Origin: Pseudobythopirellula maris
GTDB taxonomy: Bacteria; Planctomycetota; Planctomycetia; Pirellulales; Lacipirellulaceae
Direction: 5' to 3'
Length of the DNA stretch: 64,000 nucleotides
Assembly: GCF_007859945.1 (NCBI RefSeq)
Contig: NZ_SJPQ01000001.1
Span: 1,240,001-1,304,000 of the forward strand
The position numbers were made by a program, and so were the translations under genes. The first letter of the stretch is position 1; the number at the start of each line of letters is the position of its first letter. The notes under the pieces were generated by a model. It ran no database searches, was not told where the DNA came from, and worked only from the letters and a program-made list of their open reading frames with translations. Shown here one piece after another: positions 48,274-58,143 of the stretch.

Positions 48274-48720
48274 GTGACAGCGTCGCCCACTCCCCCCGTC
48301 GAAGTCGGCCGGTTCAACCACGCCGCGATCGTGTCGCTCGATGTCGAGCGGAGCGTGGCGTTCTACGCTTCGGTGCTAGGATTCCGCCGCACGGCGCGGC
48401 CGGCGTTCAGCTTCGACGGCGCGTGGCTCTACTGCGACGGCTTGGGCATGATGCTGCACCTGATCCACGACGCCGCGTTCGACCCCACGCCGCCGGCCAC
48501 GAAGCGGCTGAACCACTTGGCGTTTCGTGTCGACGTGGACCACGCGAAGGAACGACTCACGGCGCTCGGCGTCGATTTCCGCGAGAAGCGGCTGCCGACA
48601 CTCGGCTACCGCCAGTTGTTCTTGCTCGACCCTGACGGTCACCAGTTGGAATTGGGCGAGTGGCCCGAGCCGGAAGAACTTGCGCGGCTGCCCTTCCCGA
48701 CGCCGCAGCCGCCCGGCTAA
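48274..48720 (+). CDS. VOC (glyoxalase/dioxygenase fold) protein
   Basis: A 148-residue protein with two beta-alpha-beta-beta-beta modules. Metal-site residues fit His in RFNHAAIVSL, His in LNHLAFRVD and Glu in DGHQLELGEW. VOC proteins include glyoxalase I, extradiol dioxygenases and resistance proteins; the substrate cannot be told. The start is uncertain: GTG at 48274 gives a normal family length, while an open frame reaches 48022 and includes an ATG at 48118. Confidence 0.85.
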   Translation: MTASPTPPVEVGRFNHAAIVSLDVERSVAFYASVLGFRRTARPAFSFDGAWLYCDGLGMMLHLIHDAAFDPTPPATKRLNHLAFRVDVDHAKERLTALGVDFREKRLPTLGYRQLFLLDPDGHQLELGEWPEPEELARLPFPTPQPPG

Positions 48721-48809
48721 CAGCGCGGCGCCAAACTGTTACGATGCTTATTTGGAGGGGAACCGCGCTCCCCTGACCCCCGCCCTCCCCGATCCCCGAC
48801 CCCTCGCTT

Positions 48810-49874
48810 ATGACCCCCGCCGCTAAAGAGTTCTTCCAGCAGATCCTCGAGACCCCCAGCGTGTCGGGCTACGAGCAGCCGGTCCAGGCGTTGGTGCGTG
48901 AGTACGCCGGCGGCTTCGCCGCTTCGGTCCGCACCGACCTGCATGGCAACGTGATCGCCGTGGGCAATCCCGACGCCGAGCTGCGCGTCATGCTCGCCGG
49001 CCACTGCGATCAAATCGGGTTGATCGTTACGAGCATCAGCGAAGAGGGCTATCTCTACTCGAAGCCCGTGGGGGGCTGGGACCCGCAGCAACTGATCGGC
49101 CAGCGGATGACAGTGCACACGGACGACGGCCCGCTGCCGGCCGTGATCGCCCGCAAGGCGATTCACCTCTTAGAGCCCGAGGAGCGCAAGCAGGTCGTCA
49201 AGCAAAAGGAGCTGTGGCTCGACATCGGGGCGAAGGACCAGAAGGAGGCGGCCTCGCTCGTGCGCGTGGGCGACAGCGTCACGCTGCAGCTCGGCTACGA
49301 GGAGATGCGAAACGGCCTGGCCAACTCGCCCGGCATGGACGACAAGACCGGCCTATGGGTTTGCATGGAAGCGCTGCGTCGTTGCCAGGAGCGTGGCGGC
49401 ATGAACGTCGCGCTGCACGCCGTCTCTACGGTGCAGGAAGAGATCGGCCTGCGCGGCGCCACGACCAGCGCCCACGGGGTCGACCCACATGTGGGCATCG
49501 CCGTCGACGTGACGCACGCGACCGACACGCCGACGATCGACCGCAACCAGGAGGGCCTCATCCGTCTGGGCGGCGGCCCGGTCGTCGCCCGCGGGCCGAA
49601 CGTCAACCCGGTCGTGGCCGAGGGGCTGCGCGAGGCGAGTTCGCGTGCCGAGATCGCCGTGCAATGGGCCGCCGTAAACCGAGGCGCCGGCAACGACGCG
49701 AACGCGATGCAGCTGGCCCGCGCCGGCGTGGCGACGGGCATCGTCGCCGTGCCGAACCGCTACATGCACAGCGCGGTGGAGATGGTCTCGCTCGACGACC
49801 TCGACCAGTGCGCGGAGCTGATCGCCGAATTCGTGCTGGCGATCGAAGCGGACGCCGACTTCACGCCGAGGTAG
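48810..49874 (+). CDS. M42 family aminopeptidase
   Basis: A 354-residue zinc aminopeptidase. Metal and catalytic residues lie in MLAGHCDQIGL (His65), SPGMDDKTGLWV, TVQEEIGLRG, VDVTHATDTP and RYMHSAVEMVSL. M42 enzymes form large tetrahedral dodecamers that trim peptides in the cytoplasm. Strong match across the full length. Confidence 0.95.
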   Translation: MTPAAKEFFQQILETPSVSGYEQPVQALVREYAGGFAASVRTDLHGNVIAVGNPDAELRVMLAGHCDQIGLIVTSISEEGYLYSKPVGGWDPQQLIGQRMTVHTDDGPLPAVIARKAIHLLEPEERKQVVKQKELWLDIGAKDQKEAASLVRVGDSVTLQLGYEEMRNGLANSPGMDDKTGLWVCMEALRRCQERGGMNVALHAVSTVQEEIGLRGATTSAHGVDPHVGIAVDVTHATDTPTIDRNQEGLIRLGGGPVVARGPNVNPVVAEGLREASSRAEIAVQWAAVNRGAGNDANAMQLARAGVATGIVAVPNRYMHSAVEMVSLDDLDQCAELIAEFVLAIEADADFTPR

Positions 49875-49880
49875 AAAAAC

Positions 49881-49969
49881 ATAGACGGGATTACAGGATC
49901 ATTTGGGATTCACAGGATGACGCTAAAACGCATCTTGTTCATTCATGCCGATCCTGTGATCCTGTCTAT
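49881..49969. repeat. Palindromic interspersed element
   Basis: ATAGACGGGATTACAGGATC at 49881 pairs with its near complement ending at 49969. The inner part (ATGACGCTAAAACGCATCTT) is related to that of the element at 43111-43204, so the two belong to one family. It follows the M42 gene and may end its transcript. Confidence 0.7.
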
Positions 49970-50016
49970 ACTTTGATTCGCGACTTTGCATATATGGCTG
50001 TCCTGCGGCTAGAATC

Positions 50017-50256
50017 GTGAAAGACCGGCCAAGGTTAAGCGAAGAGCACTACGAGTGGGCCGCCGAAATGACCCGCATTGGCGCCGCCGGCGCCCGCCGC
50101 GCCCAGGAAGAGTCCCGCCGCGCCGGCGTGCCTTGCGTTTACTCCATCAACGGCGTGCTGCACTGGGAGCTGCCGGACGGCAGCCTCACAACGACCGACC
50201 CCGGTGTCTCGCCGCCCGGGGGCGACGACGCTGCGGCCGGCGAACGGCAAGCCTGA
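50017..50256 (+). CDS. Small hypothetical protein
   Basis: A 79-residue protein from a GTG. The middle is a helix (YEWAAEMTRIGAAGARRAQE) followed by VYSINGVLHWELPDGSLTTT, which looks like a small beta hairpin with a conserved-looking ELPDG turn. No family is recognised. It is followed 39 bases later by the phosphatase-cytochrome gene. Confidence 0.55.
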   Translation: MKDRPRLSEEHYEWAAEMTRIGAAGARRAQEESRRAGVPCVYSINGVLHWELPDGSLTTTDPGVSPPGGDDAAAGERQA

Positions 50257-50295
50257 GCGATCGGGGCACTGCACCTTTTCCTACACGACTAGCGC

Positions 50296-51195
50296 ATGAT
50301 GACCCCCCGATGCCTAACGATCGGTCTTGTGTTTCTCCTGAGCGGCGTGGGCGTCCGTGCGGCGGAGTTTGAAACGGTCGCCCCGCTCGCCGACGCGGTG
50401 GAGCACCCGGTCCGGGTTGGCCCACGACTGATCGTCGGCGGCGAGCCGAAAGACGACGCCGCGTTCGCCGCCTTGGCGGCGCAAGGCGTGAAGACCGTGG
50501 TGAGCGTCGACGGCGCCCGGCCCCAGGCCGACCTAGCCGCCAAGCATGGGCTGCGTTACGTGCACGTGCCGATCGGCTACGACGGTTTGCCCGAGTCGGC
50601 GCAGCTGTCGCTCGCACGCGTGGCCAAGGAGATCGACGGGTCCGTGTTCGTCCACTGCCACCACGGCAAGCACCGCGGCCCGGCCGCCGCAGCGATCGTC
50701 GCCCGCTGCCAGGGGCTGGTCGACGTGGAGGGCGCCGAGAGGCTGCTCAACGAGGCGGGCACGAGTCACGACTACGCCGGCCTGTGGCGCGATGTCACGG
50801 CGTTCACGCCGCCGCCCGAGGGCGCCAAGTTGCCGGAGCTCGTCGCCGCGGCCGAGGTCGACTCGCTCGCCGCCGCGATGGCGATGGTCGACCGGGCGTG
50901 GGATCACCTGAAGTTGTGCGAAAAATCGGCCTGGAGTGCGCCGGCCGAGCACCCCGACCTCGTCCCCTCGCGAGAAGCGATTCTGATCCGCGAGGGTCTG
51001 CACGAATCGGTCCGTGCGCTCGAAGGGGGCGACGGGGGCACGGACGAAGCCTTAATCGCCGCGATGCGCGAAGCGGAGATGGTCGCCAAGGAGCTTGAAA
51101 AAAGCCTCGCCAATGGCAACGCCGCAGTTTCAAACCGCTTGTTCGCCACGCTCGCCACGCAGTGCAAAGAATGCCACGCCGGCTACCGCAACTGA
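50296..51195 (+). CDS. Secreted tyrosine-phosphatase-like domain fused to a cytochrome c' type domain
   Basis: A 299-residue exported protein (signal peptide to GVGVRAAEF). Residues about 35-165 are a DSP/BLH-type phosphatase: IVGGEPKDDAAFAALAAQGV KTVVSVDG, then HCHHGKHRG, a C-x5-R active loop with Cys121 and Arg127. From about residue 190 a helical domain ends QCKECHAGYRN; CKECH (290-294) is a heme c site with the C-x-x-C-H-x-x-Y-R pattern of cytochrome c'. The fusion joins a phosphatase-fold enzyme to a heme sensor or electron carrier. The substrate is unknown. A second ATG lies three bases on. Confidence 0.8.
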   Translation: MMTPRCLTIGLVFLLSGVGVRAAEFETVAPLADAVEHPVRVGPRLIVGGEPKDDAAFAALAAQGVKTVVSVDGARPQADLAAKHGLRYVHVPIGYDGLPESAQLSLARVAKEIDGSVFVHCHHGKHRGPAAAAIVARCQGLVDVEGAERLLNEAGTSHDYAGLWRDVTAFTPPPEGAKLPELVAAAEVDSLAAAMAMVDRAWDHLKLCEKSAWSAPAEHPDLVPSREAILIREGLHESVRALEGGDGGTDEALIAAMREAEMVAKELEKSLANGNAAVSNRLFATLATQCKECHAGYRN

Positions 51196-51216
51196 CCGCG
51201 GCACAGGAGCCTCCCG

Positions 51217-51639
51217 ATGAAATCTTTCCGTAAAGAGCTTTGGTTCAACCTGCCGGAGCGGATGGCGTTTGAGAACATCACGCCCCTGGTCGAGCAGTGC
51301 GTCCGTGAGAGCGGTGTTGAGGAAGGGCTTTGCCTGGTGAATGCGATGCACATCACGGCCTCGGTCTTCATCAACGACGACGAGCCGGGTTTGCATCGCG
51401 ACTACAAGAAATGGCTGGAGGAGCTCGCTCCATTTGACCCGTCGCCAGAGCGGTACCACCACAACCGCACCGGCGAGGATAACGCCGACGCCCACCACAA
51501 GCGCCAGATCATGGGCCGCGACGTGACGGTCGCCGTCACCGAGGGGCGGCTCGACTTTGGCCCCTGGGAGCAGATCTTCTACGGCGAATTCGACGGGCGG
51601 CGAAAGAAACGGGCCTTGGTGAAGATCATCGGCGAGTGA
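51217..51639 (+). CDS. YjbQ family (UPF0047) protein
   Basis: A 140-residue protein with the full family pattern: [40 protein letters not shown] and [20 protein letters not shown]. The family has a conserved His/Asp/His cluster and has been linked to thiamine phosphate synthase activity (secondary activity in E. coli YjbQ). It begins 21 bases after the cytochrome fusion gene. Confidence 0.92.
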   Translation: MKSFRKELWFNLPERMAFENITPLVEQCVRESGVEEGLCLVNAMHITASVFINDDEPGLHRDYKKWLEELAPFDPSPERYHHNRTGEDNADAHHKRQIMGRDVTVAVTEGRLDFGPWEQIFYGEFDGRRKKRALVKIIGE

Positions 51640-52049
51640 AGCGTCGGCTCGTGCTTGGCGGATTCGGTCTCACGGCGTTAGGCGCGTGGGTTCCCCGCTC
51701 TAGACGACCCCTTCAACGGAAGTTGACTCCAGCGAGCTGGATCTTCTGCGACCAGGTCGACGCTGGAGCGGTGGCTGCCCAACGCGCCGTCGCTCGCTGC
51801 GCGATTTGATGGCACGCGGCTCCGTGCAGCGCGTCGCCTAATACGCTCCCCAACCGCGCGGCGCCGCCCATTCTTACGTGGGACCGCATAGCCAACCCCC
51901 TTGGCATGGGATGTGCTGCTATCGATTCGCGGCGCTGCGCTGGTAGGCTGCTCACGTTCGCACAAAGCCTACCGACGCCGCGGCGTTGACCCGAGAAGAC
52001 TCCCCCGCAGAATTCTTATCGAGGCGGACCCGCCATTTTCGAAATCCAC
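51640..52049. other. Intergenic region upstream of the ATP-grasp cluster
   Basis: About 410 bases. I see no gene. CTCCAGCG...CGCTGGAG (51732-51776) and GGTAGGCT...AGCCTACC (51942-51973) form two hairpins without T-runs. The promoter of the cluster should lie here. Confidence 0.5.
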
Positions 52050-53480
52050 GTGAATAACAAGTCGACGGTCGCCTACGACGAGTATGGGCCTTCGCCGGAC
52101 CAGCCGCGTCACGCCTCGTTGACTCACAGCCTCGGACAGATACCGATCGAGGTGCTCGCCAGCCGCCAAGAGGTGGCCGAGGCCGAGCTCAACGAGCGGG
52201 GGGTCACGTTCGCTGTTTACGGCCACAACGACGGCGCCGAGAAGATTTGGCCGTTCGACATCGTGCCACGCCCGATCAGCGGCGAGGAGTGGCGGCCGGT
52301 CGAGGAGGGCCTCAAGCAGCGCATCCGCGCGCTGAACCTGTTCCTCGACGACGTGTACCACGACAAGCACATCCTCAAAGACGGGGTGATCCCCGAGGAG
52401 TTCGTGCTCGGGGCCGAGACTTACCGCCCCCAGTGCGAGGGCCTCAAGCCGCCCGGCGGGGTGTGGACCCACATCACGGGCACCGACCTGATCCGCGACA
52501 CCGACGGCCAGTTCTACGTGCTGGAGGACAACCTGCGTTGCCCCTCGGGCGTGTCGTATGTGCTCGAGAATCGTGAGTTGATGAAGCGGGTTTTGCCCGA
52601 GGTGTTCCAGGGGACGTCGATCGCGCCGGTGGAGAGCTACCCCGACGCGTTGCTCGACACGCTGCTGCAGACCGCCCCGCCCAAGTGCGACGGCCTGCCG
52701 CGCGCCGTGGTGCTGACGCCCGGCCAGTTCAACTCGGCGTTCTTCGAGCACTCCTATCTCGCCCAGCGGATGGGGGTCGATCTCGTGCAAGCCTCGGACC
52801 TTTACGTCGAGGGGGGCCTCGTCTGGATGCGGACCACCCACGGCCCGCAGCGGGTCGACGTGATATACCGCCGCATCGACGACGACTTCTTGGACCCGGT
52901 GAGCTTTCGCGCCGACTCGATGCTCGGCGTGCCCGGGCTGATGCGAGCTTACCGCGAGGGGGGCGTCACCCTGGCCAACGCCCCCGGCGCGGGCATCGCC
53001 GACGACAAGGGCGTGTACGCCTACGTGCCGAAGATCATCGAGTACTACCTGTCGGAAGAAGCGATTCTGCCGAACGTGCCGACCTACGTCTGCTCCGAGC
53101 CCGACCAGTGCCAGTACGTGCTCGACCACCTCAGCGAGTTGGTCATCAAGCCGGCCAACAACTCGGGCGGCTACGGCATCTACTTTGGCCCGACTTCGTC
53201 TCGTGCCGAATTGGAGGAATGCGCGGCGGCGGTCAAAGCCAATCCGCGGAACTACATCGCCCAGCCTCTCGTGACGCTCTCCACGACGCCGACGATCGTC
53301 CCCGGGGGCCTCGCGCCACGCCACGTCGACCTGCGCCCGTTCGTCTTGTACGGCAAAGACTTCTACGTGATGTCGGGGGGCCTGACGCGGGTCGCGTTGA
53401 AGGAGGGCTCGATGGTGGTGAACTCCTCCCAAGGGGGCGGCAGCAAAGACACCTGGGTGCTCAACGGCGCCAGCCAATAG
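52050..53480 (+). CDS. Circularly permuted ATP-grasp (type 2) amidoligase-like protein
   Basis: A 476-residue protein of the DUF404/DUF407 (CP_ATPgrasp) family. Seen: [60 protein letters not shown] followed by [17 protein letters not shown], and [20 protein letters not shown]. The rearranged order of nucleotide-binding segments is the mark of this family. These proteins are thought to form amide or peptide bonds using ATP, on an unknown acceptor (family knowledge and inference). GTG start. First gene of the five-gene cluster. Confidence 0.9.
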   Translation: MNNKSTVAYDEYGPSPDQPRHASLTHSLGQIPIEVLASRQEVAEAELNERGVTFAVYGHNDGAEKIWPFDIVPRPISGEEWRPVEEGLKQRIRALNLFLDDVYHDKHILKDGVIPEEFVLGAETYRPQCEGLKPPGGVWTHITGTDLIRDTDGQFYVLEDNLRCPSGVSYVLENRELMKRVLPEVFQGTSIAPVESYPDALLDTLLQTAPPKCDGLPRAVVLTPGQFNSAFFEHSYLAQRMGVDLVQASDLYVEGGLVWMRTTHGPQRVDVIYRRIDDDFLDPVSFRADSMLGVPGLMRAYREGGVTLANAPGAGIADDKGVYAYVPKIIEYYLSEEAILPNVPTYVCSEPDQCQYVLDHLSELVIKPANNSGGYGIYFGPTSSRAELEECAAAVKANPRNYIAQPLVTLSTTPTIVPGGLAPRHVDLRPFVLYGKDFYVMSGGLTRVALKEGSMVVNSSQGGGSKDTWVLNGASQ

Positions 53481-53601
53481 CGGCCCACCGGCGCCCGCAC
53501 CGCCTTGGCCTCGCGGCGTGAGCGGCCCCGCGATCCACCCACGATGCCCCCTCAGACTTTCCCCTCCCCGTCGCACCGCTAACGAAACGCCCCGCACCAC
53601 G

Positions 53602-54591
53602 ATGCTATGCCGCGTCGCCGATTCACTGCACTGGATGAGCCGCTACGTTGAGCGGGCCGAGAACATTGCGCGCTTCATCGACGTGAACCAGGTGTTGTCA
53701 CTGGGCGGCGTCGGCGTGCAATGGGACCCGCTGATCTTCGCCAGCGGCGACGAAAAGGCGTATAACAAGAAGTACCCCGATTTCTCGCGCGAGAACGTCT
53801 TGCGGTTCCTGCTGTTCGATCGCGAGTACGCTAACTCGGTGGTCAGCTGCGCGAGCCGCGCGCGTGAGAACGCCCGGGCGATCCAGGGCGAGCTCAGCAT
53901 GGGCGTTTGGCACGCCGTCAACCGGCTTTACCTGCGTGTGCGCGACGGCGCCCGCAACGCCGAGGAGGTGATCGCCAACCCGAACTTCTTCCTGGAGCGC
54001 GTCAAACGCTCGTGCCACCAAGTGATGGGCGTGTCGAACGCCACCCTCAGCCGCGACGAGGCCTGGCAGTTCTGCCACCTCGGCACGCTGGTCGAACGGG
54101 CCGACAAAACCTCGCGGATTTTAGACGTCAAGTACTTCACGCTGCTGCCGAATGTGACCGACGTCGGCGGCGCCCTCGACGTGGTGCAATGGTCCGCGCT
54201 CCTCGAAACGACCGGCGCCACGCACATGTACCGCAAGCGGCACGGCAGGATCGACCCCCGCAAGGTGGTCGCCTTCTTGGTGCTCGACGAGCAGTTCCCG
54301 CGTTCGATCCGCTACTGCGTCGAGCAGGCCGAAGACTGCATGCGCGACATCGCCAGCAGCACGGCGCCGGGCGACGGGCCGCTGGCGCAGATCGGTGAGA
54401 TGAGCGTGCGGCTCAACTCGATCGGCGCGGACGAGATCGTCGACACCGGCCTGCACGAGTTCATCGACGACTTCCAGCGGCGGCTCGACTCGTTCAACGA
54501 GTCGCTGTTCGAAGCCTACTTCCACGTGCCGCCCGTGCTGCCCTACGTGCCCGATGGCGCCCAGAGCCAAACCCAGAGCGGCCCCACGTAA
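53602..54591 (+). CDS. Alpha-E domain protein
   Basis: A 329-residue all-helical protein beginning MLCRVADSLHWMSRYVERAE, the alpha-E signature (...WMSRYxERAE). Further conserved parts are YVVSCASRARENARAIQGEL-like NSVVSCASRARENARAIQGE, LVERADKTSRILDVKYF and FPRSIRYCVEQAEDCMRDIA. Its biochemical role is unknown; it always travels with circularly permuted ATP-grasp and transglutaminase genes. Starting at 53602 fits the family; the open frame begins at 53518. Confidence 0.9.
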   Translation: MLCRVADSLHWMSRYVERAENIARFIDVNQVLSLGGVGVQWDPLIFASGDEKAYNKKYPDFSRENVLRFLLFDREYANSVVSCASRARENARAIQGELSMGVWHAVNRLYLRVRDGARNAEEVIANPNFFLERVKRSCHQVMGVSNATLSRDEAWQFCHLGTLVERADKTSRILDVKYFTLLPNVTDVGGALDVVQWSALLETTGATHMYRKRHGRIDPRKVVAFLVLDEQFPRSIRYCVEQAEDCMRDIASSTAPGDGPLAQIGEMSVRLNSIGADEIVDTGLHEFIDDFQRRLDSFNESLFEAYFHVPPVLPYVPDGAQSQTQSGPT

Positions 54592-54713
54592 ACCGGCCGG
54601 CCACCAAGCCGGCAGCCCCCTCTCGCCGAGACGATCCAAGGACGGACCAAGCGACGCCAGAACGACACCCCACGAATCCCCCCCACCCGCGCGCCTCCTT
54701 CCCGCCGCCTCTC

Positions 54714-57700
54714 ATGTCGATCCTCGTCGCCCTCCACCACGAGACCAAGTACAACTACGAGCGCCGCATCACGCTCGGGCCGCAAACGGTGCGGTTGCGC
54801 CCGGCGCCGCACTGCCGCACGCCGATCAAGTCGTACTCACTCTCGATCGAGCCGGAAGACAAGTTCCTCAATTGGCAGCAGGACCCGCACGGCAACTTCC
54901 TTGCGCGGCTCGTGTTCCACGAGCCGACCGACGTGTTCCGGGTGAGCGTTGATCTCGTGGCCGAGATGAAGACGATCAACCCGTTCGAGTTCTTCGTCGA
55001 GGAGTACGCCGACCACTTCCCGTTCGCCTACGAAGAGGAGCTGGCCGACGACCTGCGGCCGTTCCTGCGCACGCTGCCCGAAACGCCGGCGTTCGAGGAG
55101 TACCTGGCGCACATCAACCGCGACCCGCGCAAGACGATCGACTTCCTGGTCGACCTGAACCGGCAGCTCGAGCAAGACATCAGCTACACGATCCGCCTCG
55201 AGCCGGGCGTGCAGACGCCCGAGGAAACGCTCACCAAACGGAGCGGCTCGTGCCGAGACTCGGCGTGGCTGCTGGTGCAGCTGCTGCGGCGTTTGGGGAT
55301 CGCGGCCAGGTTTGTCTCGGGCTACCTGATCCAACTGGCGCCGGACGAGAAGCCGCTCGACGGCCCGGCCGGTCCGTCGGCCGACTTCACCGACCTGCAC
55401 GCCTGGACCGAGGCGTACCTGCCGGGCGCCGGTTGGGTGGGGCTCGACCCAACCTCGGGCCTGCTGGCTGGCGAGGGGCACCTGCCACTGGCCGCCACGC
55501 CGGCCCCGCAAACCGCCGCCCCGATCAGCGGCTGCGTGGAGGACTGCGAGGTCGAGTTCGGCTTCGAGATGTGTATCAAAAGGGTTCATGAAGACCCACG
55601 CGTCACGAAGCCATACACCGACGAGCAGTGGAAAGCGATCGACCGCCAGGGCGCAGAGGTCGACCGCCGCATGGCGCAGGGCGACGTGCGCATGACCATG
55701 GGGGGCGAGCCGACCTTCGTGTCGATCGACGACATGGAGGGCGAGGAGTGGAACAGCGCCGCGGTGGGCCCCGTCAAGCAGAAGCTCTCGGACCAACTGG
55801 TCCGCCGGCTCAAGAACCGCTACGCCCCGGGCGGACTGCTGCACTTCGGCCAGGGCAAGTGGTACCCGGGCGAGTCGTTGCCCCGCTGGGCGTTCAGCTG
55901 CCTGTGGCGGACCGACGGCGAACCGATCTGGTCGAACCCCGACCTGCTGGCGGACATCTCGACCAAAGGCGAGTCGGCATTGCCCGAGGCCTCGGCTTTG
56001 CTCTCGGGTTTGTGCGAACGGCTCGAGGTCGAAGACTACTGGGTCCGCCCCGCCTACGAAGACCCGCTGCACCTGGTCGCCATCGAGCAGCAAGCGCCGA
56101 TCAACGTGGACGTCAGCGAGTTCGATCTCGAGGCGCCCGAAGAACGCCGCCGGCTGGCCAACGCCATCCAGCGCGGCCTCACCCGTCCGGTGAGCTACGT
56201 GCTGCCGCTCACCAAGGCGTGGTGGCAGGCCAAGCCGCGTTGGACCAGCGGCCCTTGGCCCGTGCGCTCGGAGCGGCTCGTGCTGATCCCGGGCGACTCG
56301 CCAGCCGGCCTGCGGTTGTCGCTCGACAGCTTGCCGAAGGTCGGCAAGAACGACTTGGGGAACGTGTTCCCGGTCGACCCGTTCCTGCCCCGTTTCCGGC
56401 TGCCGGGCCACGAGCACATGCTGGCCGCCGCCCGCCAACGGCGTGAGGAGTTTGCCGCAACGATCACCCAGCAAACGCGTGATCCGGCCGCTCAGCGGTT
56501 CGAGGCGCCGCACGAGCCCGACGACGCCCCGTTCACGCCGCTCGACACGATCCGCACCGCGCTCTGCATCGAGCCGCGCAACGGTCAGCTGCACGTCTTC
56601 ATGCCGCCGACCAATTCGCTGGAGGACTACCTCGAACTCGTGGCCGCGATCGAAGACACGGCCGAGGACCTGCAGACCCCCGTCGTGATCGAGGGCTACC
56701 TGCCGCCGCACGACCACCGTGTGCAGACGATCAAGGTGACGCCCGACCCCGGCGTGATCGAGGTCAACGTCCAGCCGGCCGCCAACTGGGAGGAGCTCAA
56801 GACGGTCGTCGGCGGCGTGTACGAGGACGCCCGGCAAACGCGTCTCGGCACGGAGAAATTCCAGATCGACGGCCGCCACAGCGGCACCGGTGGCGGCAAC
56901 CACTTAGTGATCGGCGGCCCCACGCCGGCCGACAGCCCGTTTGTCCGTCGCCCCGACCTGCTGCGCAGCCTGATCGGGTTCTGGAACAACCACCCGTCTC
57001 TCTCGTACCTGTTCTCGAGCCTCTTCATCGGCCCCACGAGCCAGGCGCCGCGGGTCGACGAGTCGCGCGGCGACGCGATGTACGAGCTCGACCTGGCGTT
57101 CAGCCAAGTGCCCGAGCCCGACGAGAGCGACTCGGTGCCGCCCTGGATGGTCGACCGCCTGTTCCGCCACCTGCTCACCGACACGACCGGCAACACGCAC
57201 CGCGCCGAGATCTGCATCGACAAGATGTTCTCGCCCGACTCGTCGACCGGGCGCCTGGGGCTGGTCGAGCTGCGGGCGTTCGAGATGCCGCCGCACCCGC
57301 GGATGAGCCTCGTGCAACAACTCCTGGTTCGGTCGCTGATCACGATGTTCTGGGAGCGTCCCTACCGCGAGAAACCGATCCGCTGGGGCACGGCGATCCA
57401 CGACCGCTTTATGTTGCCGCACTACTTGCGGAAGGACTTCCGCGCGATCCTCCGCGAGCTCGGCTCGGCGGGCCTGCCGATGGACGAGGCTTGGTTCGAG
57501 CCGCACTTCGAGTTCCGCTGCCCGTTCATCGGCCAGTTCGAGCGTGAGGGGATCGAGGTCGAGCTCCGCACGGCCATCGAGCCTTGGTACGTGCTCGGCG
57601 AAGAGCAAGGCGGCGGCGGCACGACGCGCTTCGTTGACTCTTCGGTCGAACGCCTCCAGGTGAAGGTCGACGGCTTGGTCGGCGATCGCTTTGTGCTGGC

Positions 57701-58067
57701 TTGCAACGGCAACCTCTTGCCGCTCACCCCGACCGACGTCCACGGCCAGTGGGTCTGCGGCGTCCGTTACCGCTCTTGGCTGCCGCCGAGCTGCTTGCAA
57801 CCGATGTTGCCGGTGAACACGCCGCTAACGATCGACCTGGTCGACCAGAACAACGGCCGCTCGTTGGGAGGCGCCCAGTACTTCGTGGACCACCCGGGCG
57901 GGGTGAACTCGAACAGCTACCCGATCAACGCGTTGGAAGCGGAATCCCGCCGCAGCGCGCGGTTCTGGGACATGGGGCACACCGGGGGTTCGATGTGCCC
58001 GAACAGCGTGATTCCCGATCCCGATTTCCCTGTGACCCTCGACCTCAGGCGTTGCAACGCGTGGTGA
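54714..58067 (+). CDS. Transglutaminase-like protein with DUF2126 C-terminal region
   Basis: An 1117-residue protein. Residues 1-270 are a transglutaminase-like peptidase with the triad Cys180 (GSCRDSA), His229 (LHAW) and Asp245 (LDPTS), preceded by the family's N-terminal beta domain (LHHETKYNYERRITLGPQTV). From about residue 300 comes DUF2126: MTMGGEPTFVSIDDMEGEEW, GGLLHFGQGKWYPGESLPRW, ARQTRLGTEKFQIDGRHSGT and ending GGSMCPNSVIPDPDFPVTLD. This long region may bind nucleotide or substrate, but its activity is unknown. Transglutaminase-fold proteins here would cleave or exchange amide bonds. Third gene of the cluster. Confidence 0.92.
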   Translation: MSILVALHHETKYNYERRITLGPQTVRLRPAPHCRTPIKSYSLSIEPEDKFLNWQQDPHGNFLARLVFHEPTDVFRVSVDLVAEMKTINPFEFFVEEYADHFPFAYEEELADDLRPFLRTLPETPAFEEYLAHINRDPRKTIDFLVDLNRQLEQDISYTIRLEPGVQTPEETLTKRSGSCRDSAWLLVQLLRRLGIAARFVSGYLIQLAPDEKPLDGPAGPSADFTDLHAWTEAYLPGAGWVGLDPTSGLLAGEGHLPLAATPAPQTAAPISGCVEDCEVEFGFEMCIKRVHEDPRVTKPYTDEQWKAIDRQGAEVDRRMAQGDVRMTMGGEPTFVSIDDMEGEEWNSAAVGPVKQKLSDQLVRRLKNRYAPGGLLHFGQGKWYPGESLPRWAFSCLWRTDGEPIWSNPDLLADISTKGESALPEASALLSGLCERLEVEDYWVRPAYEDPLHLVAIEQQAPINVDVSEFDLEAPEERRRLANAIQRGLTRPVSYVLPLTKAWWQAKPRWTSGPWPVRSERLVLIPGDSPAGLRLSLDSLPKVGKNDLGNVFPVDPFLPRFRLPGHEHMLAAARQRREEFAATITQQTRDPAAQRFEAPHEPDDAPFTPLDTIRTALCIEPRNGQLHVFMPPTNSLEDYLELVAAIEDTAEDLQTPVVIEGYLPPHDHRVQTIKVTPDPGVIEVNVQPAANWEELKTVVGGVYEDARQTRLGTEKFQIDGRHSGTGGGNHLVIGGPTPADSPFVRRPDLLRSLIGFWNNHPSLSYLFSSLFIGPTSQAPRVDESRGDAMYELDLAFSQVPEPDESDSVPPWMVDRLFRHLLTDTTGNTHRAEICIDKMFSPDSSTGRLGLVELRAFEMPPHPRMSLVQQLLVRSLITMFWERPYREKPIRWGTAIHDRFMLPHYLRKDFRAILRELGSAGLPMDEAWFEPHFEFRCPFIGQFEREGIEVELRTAIEPWYVLGEEQGGGGTTRFVDSSVERLQVKVDGLVGDRFVLACNGNLLPLTPTDVHGQWVCGVRYRSWLPPSCLQPMLPVNTPLTIDLVDQNNGRSLGGAQYFVDHPGGVNSNSYPINALEAESRRSARFWDMGHTGGSMCPNSVIPDPDFPVTLDLRRCNAW

Positions 58068-58143
58068 AAACTGCTCGACTAGGGCCTTCTGAAAGCTCGC
58101 GGGCGACGCCCGCGAGCGATCGGTTTTCGAGTCGCAGGCCAGC

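Noticed and set aside
51678-51965. Open frame of about 95 codons upstream of the ATP-grasp cluster
   Set aside because: No start signal, no family features; treated as promoter region.
52050-53480. Reading the first ATP-grasp as cyanophycin synthetase or glutathione synthetase
   Set aside because: The order of motifs is the circularly permuted DUF404/407 type, and the neighbours (alpha-E, DUF2126) do not occur with those enzymes.
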